In this document: piece after piece, positions 8,135-15,052 of the stretch | How positions within the stretch are numbered: position 1 is the first letter of the stretch | Layout of the letters: every line of letters begins with the position of its first letter | Origin: a virus | Direction: 5' to 3' (one strand) | DNA length: 23,318 bases | Virus record (IMG/VR): IMGVR_UViG_3300036862_000053 | Coordinates: 1 to 23,318 of that record | Translations under genes and position numbers: made by a program | The notes under the pieces: generated by a model | Databases searched by the model: none | The model's input: only the letters and a program-made list of their open reading frames with translations | What the model was told of the DNA's origin: nothing

Positions 8135-8310
8135 CGATGCACCCTCATGATTCGAATTTCACGGTTCAGTGGGAACAGGTTGGCTCCAAGGGAGACGAAA
8201 GCGAGGTTGCCATTGCGCAGGCCATAGAGGACGAATTGATCGGCCATAATGGCACTGGCGCCGAGCGACGTGCCAATCACCAACAATGCGACCCGCAGCA
8301 ATACACCCAA
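8131..8310 (-). CDS. Small membrane-anchored frame overlapping the Wzy-like gene end
   Basis: A reading frame ending VSLGANLFPLNREIRIMRVH plus Arg, whose stop overlaps the next ATG (ATGA), as with true genes of this operon. In its upstream part it encodes a hydrophobic helix (LGVLLRVALLVIGTSLGASA), while the Wzy-like frame over the same bases becomes Arg/Trp/His-rich and looks non-coding. The start is unclear. TTG at 8310 would include the helix; GTG at 8280 or ATG at 8247 (38 residues) are alternatives, and none has a clear Shine-Dalgarno. It is either a separate small protein translated by re-initiation or the true C-terminus of the Wzy-like protein after a +1 frame change near 8320-8335. 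Confidence 0.55.
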   Translation of the reverse strand: MGVLLRVALLVIGTSLGASAIMADQFVLYGLRNGNLAFVSLGANLFPLNREIRIMRVHR

Positions 8311-9250
8311 GGAATGCAATGATTGGGCAGTAGAGGGGAAAGTAGAAGAGTGAGAGGGTGGTAAGGCCCACGAAGGTCGGGTGCCAATGGGAGTCGATGC
8401 GGGTGAGGCAGAGGAGGTAGATGGCATAGATGGGCAGGGCACCGATGCCGAGTTCGAACCAGAGTTGGAGGAAGTCATTGTGTGCAAATCCCGGGTGGAT
8501 GAGGGCGATGGCATGGGGGTAGTGCTCGGTCGGGTTGAAGTAGAAGTAGGTGGTGAAGCTGCCGATGCCGTGGCCCCAAAGGTTGAGTTGGCGCAGGGTG
8601 ATGCCCCAGTTCATCAATCGGAGGATGTCGGTGGAAGAGGGGTTGATGGACATGATGGCGATGGCAATGATGGCGCAGGGGATCGCGATGTACCACCGGG
8701 TCATGCGGGAGAGGAGGACGATACCGAGGACGAAGAAGCCGCCGCGGGAGCCACTGAAGATCAGTCCTGCTATTGGGCCAAGGGACCACAGGTAGAGGCT
8801 GTGGGACCAGAGGGCGATGATAACGAGGGCACAGATCGCACTGAGTACAGTCGGGTTATAGAACAACCCCGATGGCCGCTCAAGGAACGGGACCCCTTGG
8901 AAGCCGAAGACTTGGGCGAGGGCGATGGCCGCATTGACCGACAAGCCGAGGGCGAGGCCCTTCAACAGGGGATCAAAGTCGAGGATGGTGGAGCCCATCC
9001 AAAAGGCGAGGCCGCAGATCGACAGGAGCCAGAAGCCATAGAGCCCATCGTAGCCATTAGGCACCCACAGGAGGGAAATGGCGGACCAAGCCAACACGGC
9101 TAGGCCCGCCCAGTATGCTGGTCCAAAGGCACCTTCGCGCCAGAGGCTCAGGGGGAGGACGATGGAGAAGAGGGCCCATTGCGTCGGGATCATTGCCCCG
9201 AGGACACCGGGGATGAAACAGATCGGCGCAATGAGACCTAGGAGGAACAT
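8159..9250 (-). CDS. O-antigen ligase/polymerase-like membrane protein (Wzy_C family)
   Basis: 363 residues from the ATG at 9250, whose start overlaps the upstream stop (TAATG). It is highly hydrophobic, with roughly ten membrane helices. Two landmarks identify the Wzy_C/O-antigen ligase family. One is SGSRGGFFVLGIVLL (about 166-180). The other is a long loop with GHGIGSFTTYFY, then HPGFAHNDFLQLWFELG (about 252-268), where Arg and His residues are important in family members. Such enzymes polymerise or transfer lipid-linked glycan on the periplasmic face of the inner membrane. In a phage this would alter host surface polysaccharide. The last 40 residues are Arg/Trp-rich and probably not the native end (see the overlapping frame). 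Whether it is a ligase or a polymerase cannot be told. Confidence 0.8.
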   Translation of the reverse strand: MFLLGLIAPICFIPGVLGAMIPTQWALFSIVLPLSLWREGAFGPAYWAGLAVLAWSAISLLWVPNGYDGLYGFWLLSICGLAFWMGSTILDFDPLLKGLALGLSVNAAIALAQVFGFQGVPFLERPSGLFYNPTVLSAICALVIIALWSHSLYLWSLGPIAGLIFSGSRGGFFVLGIVLLSRMTRWYIAIPCAIIAIAIMSINPSSTDILRLMNWGITLRQLNLWGHGIGSFTTYFYFNPTEHYPHAIALIHPGFAHNDFLQLWFELGIGALPIYAIYLLCLTRIDSHWHPTFVGLTTLSLFYFPLYCPIIAFLGCIAAGRIVGDWHVARRQCHYGRSIRPLWPAQWQPRFRLPWSQPVPTEP

Positions 9251-9690
9251 TAGCTGATGCTCATGCAGTGATAGGAGACTTTGTTGGTGGAGGTGGTGGG
9301 TTGGACCAAGGCGATCGAGCCAGTGGTCACTGTGTAAGATATAGCAGTGGTGGGTAGGCCTGCTTGCCATGTGACCACACAGTTGGGGGCGGTGACGTAG
9401 GCTTGGCCGAAGGTGATGGTGGCAGTGGTGGCGCTGGCTCCCATTGTGACTGTACCAGCGGTGTCAGTTCCAGCGACCGACGGTGTGCCGGTTCCTGCAA
9501 CTGTTGGAGGAGGACGCCCCGCACCCGTTGAGAGAATGTGTCCGGGAAAGTACACTCCGTTGTTGGTATCAACGGAGAACGCTCCTGTGGTGTCTTGAGA
9601 GAGTTGAAGGGCACGGGTGATGGTCTGGGCAATGGCGGCACCGAATCCTAAGAGGAGGATCAATGCCGAAGGGAGGAGGTATTTGCGCAT
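9250..9690 (-). CDS. Small exported beta protein (146 aa)
   Basis: 146 residues from the ATG at 9690. Residues 1-21 are a Sec signal peptide (MRKYLLPSALILLLGFGAAI, then AQ). The C-terminal half (about 85-145) carries a TATITFGQAYVTAPNCVVTW motif and ends near KVSYHCMSIS, with two cysteines that may pair. This 'FG-AY-APxCVVTW ... SYHC' pattern recurs at the C-termini of exported or fibre proteins in alphaproteobacterial phage regions, as I recall. A longer in-frame start at 9720 would add ten residues that mask the signal peptide and overlap the gene upstream, so it is rejected. The stop overlaps the ATG of the Wzy-like gene. Confidence 0.75.
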   Translation of the reverse strand: MRKYLLPSALILLLGFGAAIAQTITRALQLSQDTTGAFSVDTNNGVYFPGHILSTGAGRPPPTVAGTGTPSVAGTDTAGTVTMGASATTATITFGQAYVTAPNCVVTWQAGLPTTAISYTVTTGSIALVQPTTSTNKVSYHCMSIS

Positions 9691-9701
9691 CTGTGGGTTC
9701 C

Positions 9702-10202
9702 TTATCTGATCACATACCATGTGGTGTTGGCACGGTTGAAGACAACTTCTTTACAGGTGACCGCGCCAAGGTTGTTTAATGATACCGTGGTGTTTAAGGT
9801 CTGACCGGTGCTGGTGGTCATAGCAATGGTCGTGGTAGCAAAGGCAGAGCCAGTCACATTGCAGAACCCAGCCTTCGCACCATCCGGCACCGGGTTCGGT
9901 GGGAGGGTGAAGGTAGTGGAAGCCAACGGTTGGGTGGTGATCAGAGCGAGACCGCCAAAGCGCAGGGATGCTAGGGAACCAGTGCCAAAGGTCAGGGCAC
10001 CGGTGAGGGCACCCTGCACTTTAGCAATGGAGTTGCGAACGGTGTTGGAACAGAGATAGGACCCTGGACCTCCGGGGCCTTGACCTGCATTCCAACATTC
10101 ATTGCCGGTGATGTCATCTTGGATGACGGTTTGGGCAAGCAAGGTGAGTGGGACGGCGAGTAGCCCCACTCCCACTGCGGCCCCAAGGAGCCATTTGCGC
10201 AT
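9702..10202 (-). CDS. Exported protein of unknown function (166 aa)
   Basis: 166 residues, start ATG at 10202 with AGGGAG upstream. Residues 1-23 are a Sec signal peptide (MRKWLLGAAVGVGLLAVPLT, then LLAQ). The mature protein has four cysteines (NECWN, YLCSN, GFCNV, VTCKE) that could form two disulfides, and Thr/Ser-rich beta strands ending NRANTTWYVIR. It is the first gene after the capsid cement gene, 12 bases apart, so it is expressed with the capsid genes. No known family; by composition it resembles a small adhesin or receptor-mimicking beta protein, which is inference. Confidence 0.75.
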   Translation of the reverse strand: MRKWLLGAAVGVGLLAVPLTLLAQTVIQDDITGNECWNAGQGPGGPGSYLCSNTVRNSIAKVQGALTGALTFGTGSLASLRFGGLALITTQPLASTTFTLPPNPVPDGAKAGFCNVTGSAFATTTIAMTTSTGQTLNTTVSLNNLGAVTCKEVVFNRANTTWYVIR

Positions 10203-10214
10203 GCTGGGGCTCCC

Positions 10215-10751
10215 TTAGTTGGCGACGGTGATACCGGCGGGATAGCCGCCCATCACCGAGTTGTCTGTGCCTTTGTAAGGCTGGTCGTCGCGGTCAAGGA
10301 CGATGAACGAGGAGACGTTCCCTGCGGTCATGGTGGCAGCGCCGACGGTGTATAAGAGGCGCAGGAAGCGGGGGATGGCAATGCCGTCCGGTGGGCGAGG
10401 CATGTCCATATCCAGCAACCTCGAGCCCGCGTTGAGGGTGGCGAGGGCATAGGCAGGGGATGCGTACCAGCTGCTGAATGCCGCTGGGGCTCCGGTGCCG
10501 TCGTCCACTGCGCCTTGGAGGGTGACAGAGAGGGTACCGGCACCGCCCGAGGTGAAGGTCGTGGTCACAAGGACCAAGAGCTTCATGGCCGGGTCGTCGC
10601 CGATGCCGATGTCTCGGGCACCGCCGCCATTGGCAGAGGAGGGGATGCCTGAGGTGACACCGAGGTCGATGACGTTCGTGGAGGCTTGGGTGCCCGCAGC
10701 GATCGCCAAGGAGACGGCGTTGTCGAACTGGAGGAGTGCGTCGAGAATCAT
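10215..10751 (-). CDS. Capsid cement protein, Bbp16-like
   Basis: 178 residues from the ATG at 10751, chosen for its AGGAG 10 bases upstream; a longer frame to 10859 overlaps the coat gene and is non-coding in character. The opening MILDALLQFDNAVSLA, followed by ASTNVIDLG and a Gly-rich loop with ARDIGIGDDPAMKLLV, matches my memory of the Bbp16 family. In Bordetella phage BPP-1 that protein decorates and stabilises the capsid on top of the Bbp17 coat shell. The middle is a beta-rich TFTSGGAGTLSVTLQGAVDD segment. It lies 13 bases after the coat protein gene, the usual arrangement. Family assignment is by recognition of motifs and context. Confidence 0.8.
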   Translation of the reverse strand: MILDALLQFDNAVSLAIAAGTQASTNVIDLGVTSGIPSSANGGGARDIGIGDDPAMKLLVLVTTTFTSGGAGTLSVTLQGAVDDGTGAPAAFSSWYASPAYALATLNAGSRLLDMDMPRPPDGIAIPRFLRLLYTVGAATMTAGNVSSFIVLDRDDQPYKGTDNSVMGGYPAGITVAN

Positions 10752-10764
10752 GGGGTGGCTCCTA

Positions 10765-11808
10765 TCAAGTAACCTGCGCTTCGTTGCTGAGAATGGCATC
10801 GCAGGTGCGAACGGGGATGCCGCGGAAGGTGGTGACGACTTTGCCGTTGAACTCTTCAAGGCGAAGCAAGACGTTGGTCTTGTTCATCGCTTGGAGGTCG
10901 AGGTAGGTTCGGATGATGCGGTTGCAGTAGATGTGCACTGCACCCATGTTGGCACGGACCGCGGGGGTGTCTGAGGTCTGGATGGCGGTGGCCATCGAGG
11001 GGGCGGTGGGCAGGCGATAGAGAGCGCGGACGATCAGGTTGATCAGGTTCGCCGCGCTGACACCGGTCAACTGCGTCACATCGATGTTGGCGATGCGGGC
11101 AGTGTAGCGCCAGTCGCGGAGGCAGAGACCGACTTCCCATTTGAAGTGATCGCGGTAGGCTTGGTAGGTGTTGCCCGACGCATCCTGCACTGGCCACTCA
11201 CCCATGTCCCGGTGCTGGAGGCCGGTGATTTTGTTCTTGGGGAAGATGCCGTGGATGGTGTCCGAGCCCCAAGTGACGACCCACATGGAGGTGTTGGTGG
11301 AGGCAGTGCCGCCGCCGTCGAGGACGTTCGCAGCGGTTTGGCTGGACGCCGCGGTGAGGGTGGAGTAGCGAGGGGCCAAGCCGGTGAAGCGTTCCGGGTT
11401 GATGTGCTGGTTGCCGTAGATGAAGGTCGAGGCGACCTGCTGGGACATGCCCTGGAGGAAGGCACGGACTTCGGAGAGGCGGAACTCAGCGGTGTTGCCA
11501 TTCAGGTCCGCAATGTCCTTGTCGATCACTGCGTAGGTTTCGAGGTTGCCGCAGGTGTCGACGATTTGTGCAGTGGTGGACTTCGCGTTGGGGACACCGG
11601 CATTGAGTAGGCGCCAAGTGGCTTGGGGGAGTCCCGTGCGGACGGTGGTTTTGTGTCCGGTGGGGAGGTTGCCTTCCATGACGAGGATGTCATCGAGGAT
11701 TTCGTTCGTTTGGGAGAGGAGTTCGATGATGTGGGCTACGCGGTAGCCGTCATCCATCCTCTTCGCCCAATCGGCGTAGGTTAGTGCGACGTTGCCAATA
11801 GTGGCCAT
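10765..11808 (-). CDS. Major capsid (coat) protein, epsilon15 gp7 / BPP-1 Bbp17-like
   Basis: 347 residues from ATG 11808, preferred over an in-frame start at 11823 because GGAG lies 8-9 bases upstream and the context is TAATG-like. N-terminal landmarks are LTYADWAKRMD, then LSQTNEILDDILVMEGNLPT and GHKTTVRTGLPQATWRLLN, a signature I associate with the GP7/Bbp17 coat proteins of epsilon15 and BPP-1 (HK97 fold). Length agrees with the family (about 330-350). It follows the scaffold gene and precedes the cement gene, as expected for the capsid cassette. A 12-bp inverted repeat ends two bases ahead of its Shine-Dalgarno and may raise its expression. Confidence 0.9.
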   Translation of the reverse strand: MATIGNVALTYADWAKRMDDGYRVAHIIELLSQTNEILDDILVMEGNLPTGHKTTVRTGLPQATWRLLNAGVPNAKSTTAQIVDTCGNLETYAVIDKDIADLNGNTAEFRLSEVRAFLQGMSQQVASTFIYGNQHINPERFTGLAPRYSTLTAASSQTAANVLDGGGTASTNTSMWVVTWGSDTIHGIFPKNKITGLQHRDMGEWPVQDASGNTYQAYRDHFKWEVGLCLRDWRYTARIANIDVTQLTGVSAANLINLIVRALYRLPTAPSMATAIQTSDTPAVRANMGAVHIYCNRIIRTYLDLQAMNKTNVLLRLEEFNGKVVTTFRGIPVRTCDAILSNEAQVT

Positions 11809-11823
11809 TAGGGTGATCTCCAA

Positions 11824-11892
11824 AGAGAGGTTGAAGCATTAGGTGGGCGGGGCATCCACGTGGGTGATCTGGCCATTGCGTTCAACCTCTCT
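11824..11892 (-). repeat. Inverted repeat between scaffold and coat genes
   Basis: AGAGAGGTTGAA at 11824-11835 and its perfect complement TTCAACCTCTCT at 11881-11892 (plus-strand reading), 12-bp arms with a 45-base loop. In the minus-strand transcript the 3' arm ends two bases before the GGAG Shine-Dalgarno (11818-11821) of the coat gene. There is no T-run, so it is not an intrinsic terminator. It may act as an RNase processing or stabiliser element, or as a standby structure for the ribosome. The loop contains no credible gene. Confidence 0.7.
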
Positions 11893-11901
11893 GAGGCACA
11901 C

Positions 11902-12627
11902 TCACGGTAGATTGGGGTACAGGGCCTTCGCGGCCGTGGGGGGTTTTGCCCCCGGCGCGGCTTGGCCATGTGGGGATGGGTTTGCACCGGCGACATGTTT
12001 GCCTTCGGTGACGAAGTCGGCGAGTTTCCACATGGCCTTGATGAAGGCGGGGTGGTCGCCGGCGCCGGTCAAGTCCATTGCCTCTTTGAAGGCAGTGGTG
12101 AGGGCAGGATCGCCGATGGCATTGAGGGTTTTGGCAATGCCGACCTTGACGGCCTCGATGCCGGTTTTGCCGTCGGCGGCAGCGGATCGGATGTCGGGAT
12201 CGGCTTCGATGGTGGCGCGCCAGCCAGCACGGGTGGCTTCATAGGTGGCCGCAGGGGCCTTTGCGGCGTCGATCATCTGGGCAGTGTGGAAGTTGACAAG
12301 CTTCTGGGCTTGGTCCTGATTGAGACCGAGTTCTTTGAAGATGGGCACAGCGGCATCAATGGCGGCCTTGTCAAGGGTGTAGCCTTCGGGCGCAGTGAAG
12401 TCAGCGTAGGTGTCGGGGGCCTTTGGAGGGTCAGTTGGCTTTGCCGGGTCCGGGGTCTTGGATGTAGATGTCGGCTCCGAGGTAGTAGTGCTCGGCGGTG
12501 GGGCGGTCTCCGTCGTCTTCGGGATCGCTACTGGTTCCAAGATCTCCCCCGTCGGGGATCGGGCCGCTGGGTCGTTCGGCAGAGGGGTCGTCTGGGGCGG
12601 AGTTGAGGTCACTGTGGTATCGCTCAT
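11902..12627 (-). CDS. Capsid scaffold protein (predicted)
   Basis: 241 residues. Residues 1-70 are Pro/Thr/Ser-rich and probably disordered (MSDTTVTSTPPQTTPLPNDP onward). Residues 75-215 are helical, starting YADFTAPEGYTLDK, with FKELGLNQDQAQKLVNFHTA, a pattern often seen in phage scaffold proteins placed just before the coat gene. The C-terminus is Ala/Pro/Lys-rich. GAGGGA lies ahead of the ATG. The first 197 bases overlap, in another frame, the end of the Bbp19-like gene. Scaffold proteins guide procapsid assembly and are then lost or cleaved. Assignment rests on position and composition rather than on a conserved catalytic motif. Confidence 0.75.
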   Translation of the reverse strand: MSDTTVTSTPPQTTPLPNDPAARSPTGEILEPVAIPKTTETAPPPSTTTSEPTSTSKTPDPAKPTDPPKAPDTYADFTAPEGYTLDKAAIDAAVPIFKELGLNQDQAQKLVNFHTAQMIDAAKAPAATYEATRAGWRATIEADPDIRSAAADGKTGIEAVKVGIAKTLNAIGDPALTTAFKEAMDLTGAGDHPAFIKAMWKLADFVTEGKHVAGANPSPHGQAAPGAKPPTAAKALYPNLP

Positions 12628-12910
12628 TGGATTCCCTCATCGCTTGAATATATTGGTCGGGGCAGTGGGCCATGATGTCGGCCAAGAGGAAGAGGCCCAC
12701 GTTTCGCTGGCCCTCTTGGAATGCGGAGATGGATGGTTCGGGGTTGAAGGTGGTGGAGAAGATATGGCAGTTGCCGAGGAGATCCCAGAGCCATTGGCGG
12801 CCTTGGATGGTGGACATCACTTCGGTGATCACGGCGGCGCGGGAGACCTCGGCAAGGCGGGCGGCCTTTTCCTTGCGGCGGATTGATTTGCGGTCGGAGG
12901 CGTTGTCCAT
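12431..12910 (-). CDS. Bbp19-like phage protein
   Basis: 159 residues. The opening MDNASDRKSIRRKEKAARLA is a basic helix. The middle has GRQWLWDLLGNCHIF, then QEGQRNVGLFLLADIMAHCP and DQYIQAMRESNERY, a pattern I associate with the Bbp19 family found between portal and scaffold genes of BPP-1-type podoviruses. The conserved part ends at about residue 97; the Asp/Pro-rich tail is encoded in the 197 bases that also encode the N-terminus of the scaffold. The start lies 2 bases after the stop of the upstream gene. Role unknown; position suggests a capsid-assembly or ejection function. Confidence 0.8.
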   Translation of the reverse strand: MDNASDRKSIRRKEKAARLAEVSRAAVITEVMSTIQGRQWLWDLLGNCHIFSTTFNPEPSISAFQEGQRNVGLFLLADIMAHCPDQYIQAMRESNERYHSDLNSAPDDPSAERPSGPIPDGGDLGTSSDPEDDGDRPTAEHYYLGADIYIQDPGPGKAN

Positions 12911-12912
12911 TA

Positions 12913-13101
12913 CTAGTCGTCCCTATGATTGGTTCGGCTGGTTACAACAACTGCATTGTTGCCTTGTGCGCGATCTAACTCCTTGGCACGGTCATTATCC
13001 ATGACCTGCTTCAATGAACGGCGTACAACAACTGCGGCCGAAACGCCTATTACCATTACGGCGATTGGCCAACTTCCTGCGACGATTTGTAAGGCTTCCA
13101 T
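12913..13101 (-). CDS. Small single-span membrane protein (62 aa)
   Basis: 62 residues from the ATG at 13101, which overlaps the TAA of the 59-residue gene (TAATG); the longer frame to 13125 is less likely. A single hydrophobic helix lies at about residues 5-25 (IVAGSWPIAVMVIGVSAAVVV), followed by RRSLKQVMDNDRAKELDRAQ and a charged tail. N-terminal span with a basic cytoplasmic tail fits a small inner-membrane protein. It could be a holin-like or virion ejection protein, but no lysis enzyme is near it in this window, so function is left open. Confidence 0.7.
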   Translation of the reverse strand: MEALQIVAGSWPIAVMVIGVSAAVVVRRSLKQVMDNDRAKELDRAQGNNAVVVTSRTNHRDD

Positions 13102-13280
13102 TAGTGCACCGTGTAGATTGGGCATTCGTCCGTGGTCATGGCGACGAGGTTGTCACCAACACGGACGACGCAGCGCTCTGCGAGCAGGGGTTCCTTGGTG
13201 GGCTTGTCGAAGTGGTCGCGCAGGTGGGAGACCTCGAGGACGTTGCCGTAGGGATCGACTGTGCGGTATTGAAGGCTCAT
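13101..13280 (-). CDS. Small hypothetical protein (59 aa)
   Basis: 59 residues, MSLQYRTVDPYGNVLEVSHL at the start and VGDNLVAMTTDECPIYTVH at the end. The ATG overlaps the TGA of the portal gene (ATGA) and the TAA overlaps the ATG of the membrane-protein gene (TAATG). Composition is that of a small folded beta protein with two cysteines. Unrecognised; accepted because it fills the gap exactly and is coupled on both sides. Confidence 0.75.
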   Translation of the reverse strand: MSLQYRTVDPYGNVLEVSHLRDHFDKPTKEPLLAERCVVRVGDNLVAMTTDECPIYTVH

Positions 13281-15052
13281 GGAGCTACGCCTCCCATTGC
13301 TTGCAGGGCGTTGATGCCACCACCGACGTTGGTGTCGCCGAGGTTCTTGCCTGCCTGAGATAAGGCTGCGATCTGTTCGGCCTGCATGGCCTGTTGCTCC
13401 TGCTGGGCGCGTTGTTGGCGGATCTCGGCTGTTGCTTCCGGACTTCTGATTAACTTGGGATCGTTGTTGAGCAACTCGGAGTATTTGTCAATGCCATAAT
13501 CGGTGTCAATGTTGTCCATGATGTCAGGTTTGGCGGCGAGGAGATTGCCTGCCATGGTGAAGACACGTTCGATCCCAGCGGACTGGGCGGCCTGTTGGGC
13601 CTGTTGGAGCATCGAGACGTATTCGACTTGGATCATTTGGCCTTGGATCTCAGGCGGCGCTGGCGGGAGGATACCGGCCCGATTAGCGATGCCAAACACG
13701 CGATCAAGAACGGGACCAAGGACTTCGTGATCGATCCGCTCAAGAGCAGGCCCAAGAGCAACCAGAGATTCAGACTTTCGCATATCCCATTCGACTGCGG
13801 TGACATTGGAGCGGGTTTCATATTGGCTCGCTGTCATTAGTACGTCGTTGAAGAAGGTCTTGGAGAGGCGGGTGCGGACTTCGTTGAGGTCCTCGGTGAT
13901 TTCGGCCACAGGGAATTTGGTGTCGTAGACCGAGGCGATGCCGGGCTTGCCGGAGGCGGTGTAGCCTTGAACGTAGGTCATGCCACCGGGGAGCAGGGAA
14001 GCGGGTTGGTTCTTGAGTTGGATGTCGGCGACAAGGGGTGGGTTGACCATCTTGTCGATGGCTTGGGCTTTGCGGCGGGATTCGAGTTGGAGTTGTTTCT
14101 GGTCGGGGAGGCCATCCATGCCGGGGCTGCGGCCGTAGGCATCGTTGGAGACAAGGTCCCATCGGCCACAGATGTTAGGCATGTCATAGTAGCCCTTCTT
14201 ACGAAGGAAGCCTTGGGGTTGGATGTTGCCGCCTTGGGGGGAGGCGGAGCCACCCCATTCCCAGTAGAGTTCGCGAAAGGCGAAGCGGTCGGAGAAGCCG
14301 AACTTCGAGGCGCGGCCGTCGTTGTTGGGTTCGAGGCTGTGGGCGACGATGATTTCGCGGGTGAGTTGGGCACCGTCGTTGCCGTCGTAGGCGCGACGGA
14401 CCGATTCACTGCAATGGTCGTAGCCGAATTCGTCGACCACGGCCGAGATGGTCATGGTGAATTCGCGATAGAAGATCGTTGGGCGGTACTTGCCGTCGAT
14501 GTCGATGTAGTATTCCCCGGCGCAGGGGTTGAAGCAGTTGATGACGTTGTCGAAGTCTTCGTAGATGAGTTGGACGGCGGTGCCGAAGACGACAAGGTCG
14601 TAGTAGAACTGGGCGATGGAGTTGTAGAAGTTGGATTCGGAGAAGATGAGGTAGAGGATGCGTTCACACTCTGCGAGCCATAGGGAGACAGGACTGGTAA
14701 GTGTGGAATCGACAGTACCCACACGGAGCTTGAACCATGGGCGAGTCGGCGATGATTTGCCAGACACCAAGCCACTCGCAAGGTTGCGTGCGCATATCAC
14801 ACCTGTCGAGTCCAGAATGTGTTGGTTGATCGGCGAGCCTCGGCTCTGCATGTTCGGGGTTATGATCCATCGGTATCTCCTTGGGAGGAAGTAGTCGGCT
14901 AGTTCGCGCCAGTGGGTCCACCAACTGTAGCGGTTGACACGGAGGCCGAGGAGGCGGCCCTGCGAATATCTGAGGGCAGCGGCATCTACGTCGGAGTTCG
15001 ACGATCGATCCTTGATGGGGAAGGCGCCTGCGAGTTGACCGTCGAGTGCCAT
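13277..15052 (-). CDS. Head-tail connector (portal) protein, T7 gp8-like
   Basis: 591 residues, within the usual range for podovirus portals. N-terminal region: WWTHWRELADYFLPRRYRWI, then ILDSTGVICARNLASGLVSG and SSPTRPWFKLRVG, landmarks of the head-tail connecting protein family. Around 155-175 the FYYDLVVFGTAVQLIYED segment follows. The C-terminal 100 residues are Gln/Ala-rich and helical (EIRQQRAQQEQQAMQAEQI), as in portal barrels. The ATG shares one base with the upstream stop (TAATG). It forms the dodecameric ring through which DNA is packaged and ejected, partnering with the terminase encoded upstream. Confidence 0.92.
   Translation of the reverse strand: MALDGQLAGAFPIKDRSSNSDVDAAALRYSQGRLLGLRVNRYSWWTHWRELADYFLPRRYRWIITPNMQSRGSPINQHILDSTGVICARNLASGLVSGKSSPTRPWFKLRVGTVDSTLTSPVSLWLAECERILYLIFSESNFYNSIAQFYYDLVVFGTAVQLIYEDFDNVINCFNPCAGEYYIDIDGKYRPTIFYREFTMTISAVVDEFGYDHCSESVRRAYDGNDGAQLTREIIVAHSLEPNNDGRASKFGFSDRFAFRELYWEWGGSASPQGGNIQPQGFLRKKGYYDMPNICGRWDLVSNDAYGRSPGMDGLPDQKQLQLESRRKAQAIDKMVNPPLVADIQLKNQPASLLPGGMTYVQGYTASGKPGIASVYDTKFPVAEITEDLNEVRTRLSKTFFNDVLMTASQYETRSNVTAVEWDMRKSESLVALGPALERIDHEVLGPVLDRVFGIANRAGILPPAPPEIQGQMIQVEYVSMLQQAQQAAQSAGIERVFTMAGNLLAAKPDIMDNIDTDYGIDKYSELLNNDPKLIRSPEATAEIRQQRAQQEQQAMQAEQIAALSQAGKNLGDTNVGGGINALQAMGGVAP

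Noticed and set aside
11808-11996. Minus-strand frame between scaffold and coat genes
   Set aside because: Pro/Arg-rich shadow of the scaffold gene; its only link is a TAA overlapping the coat ATG.
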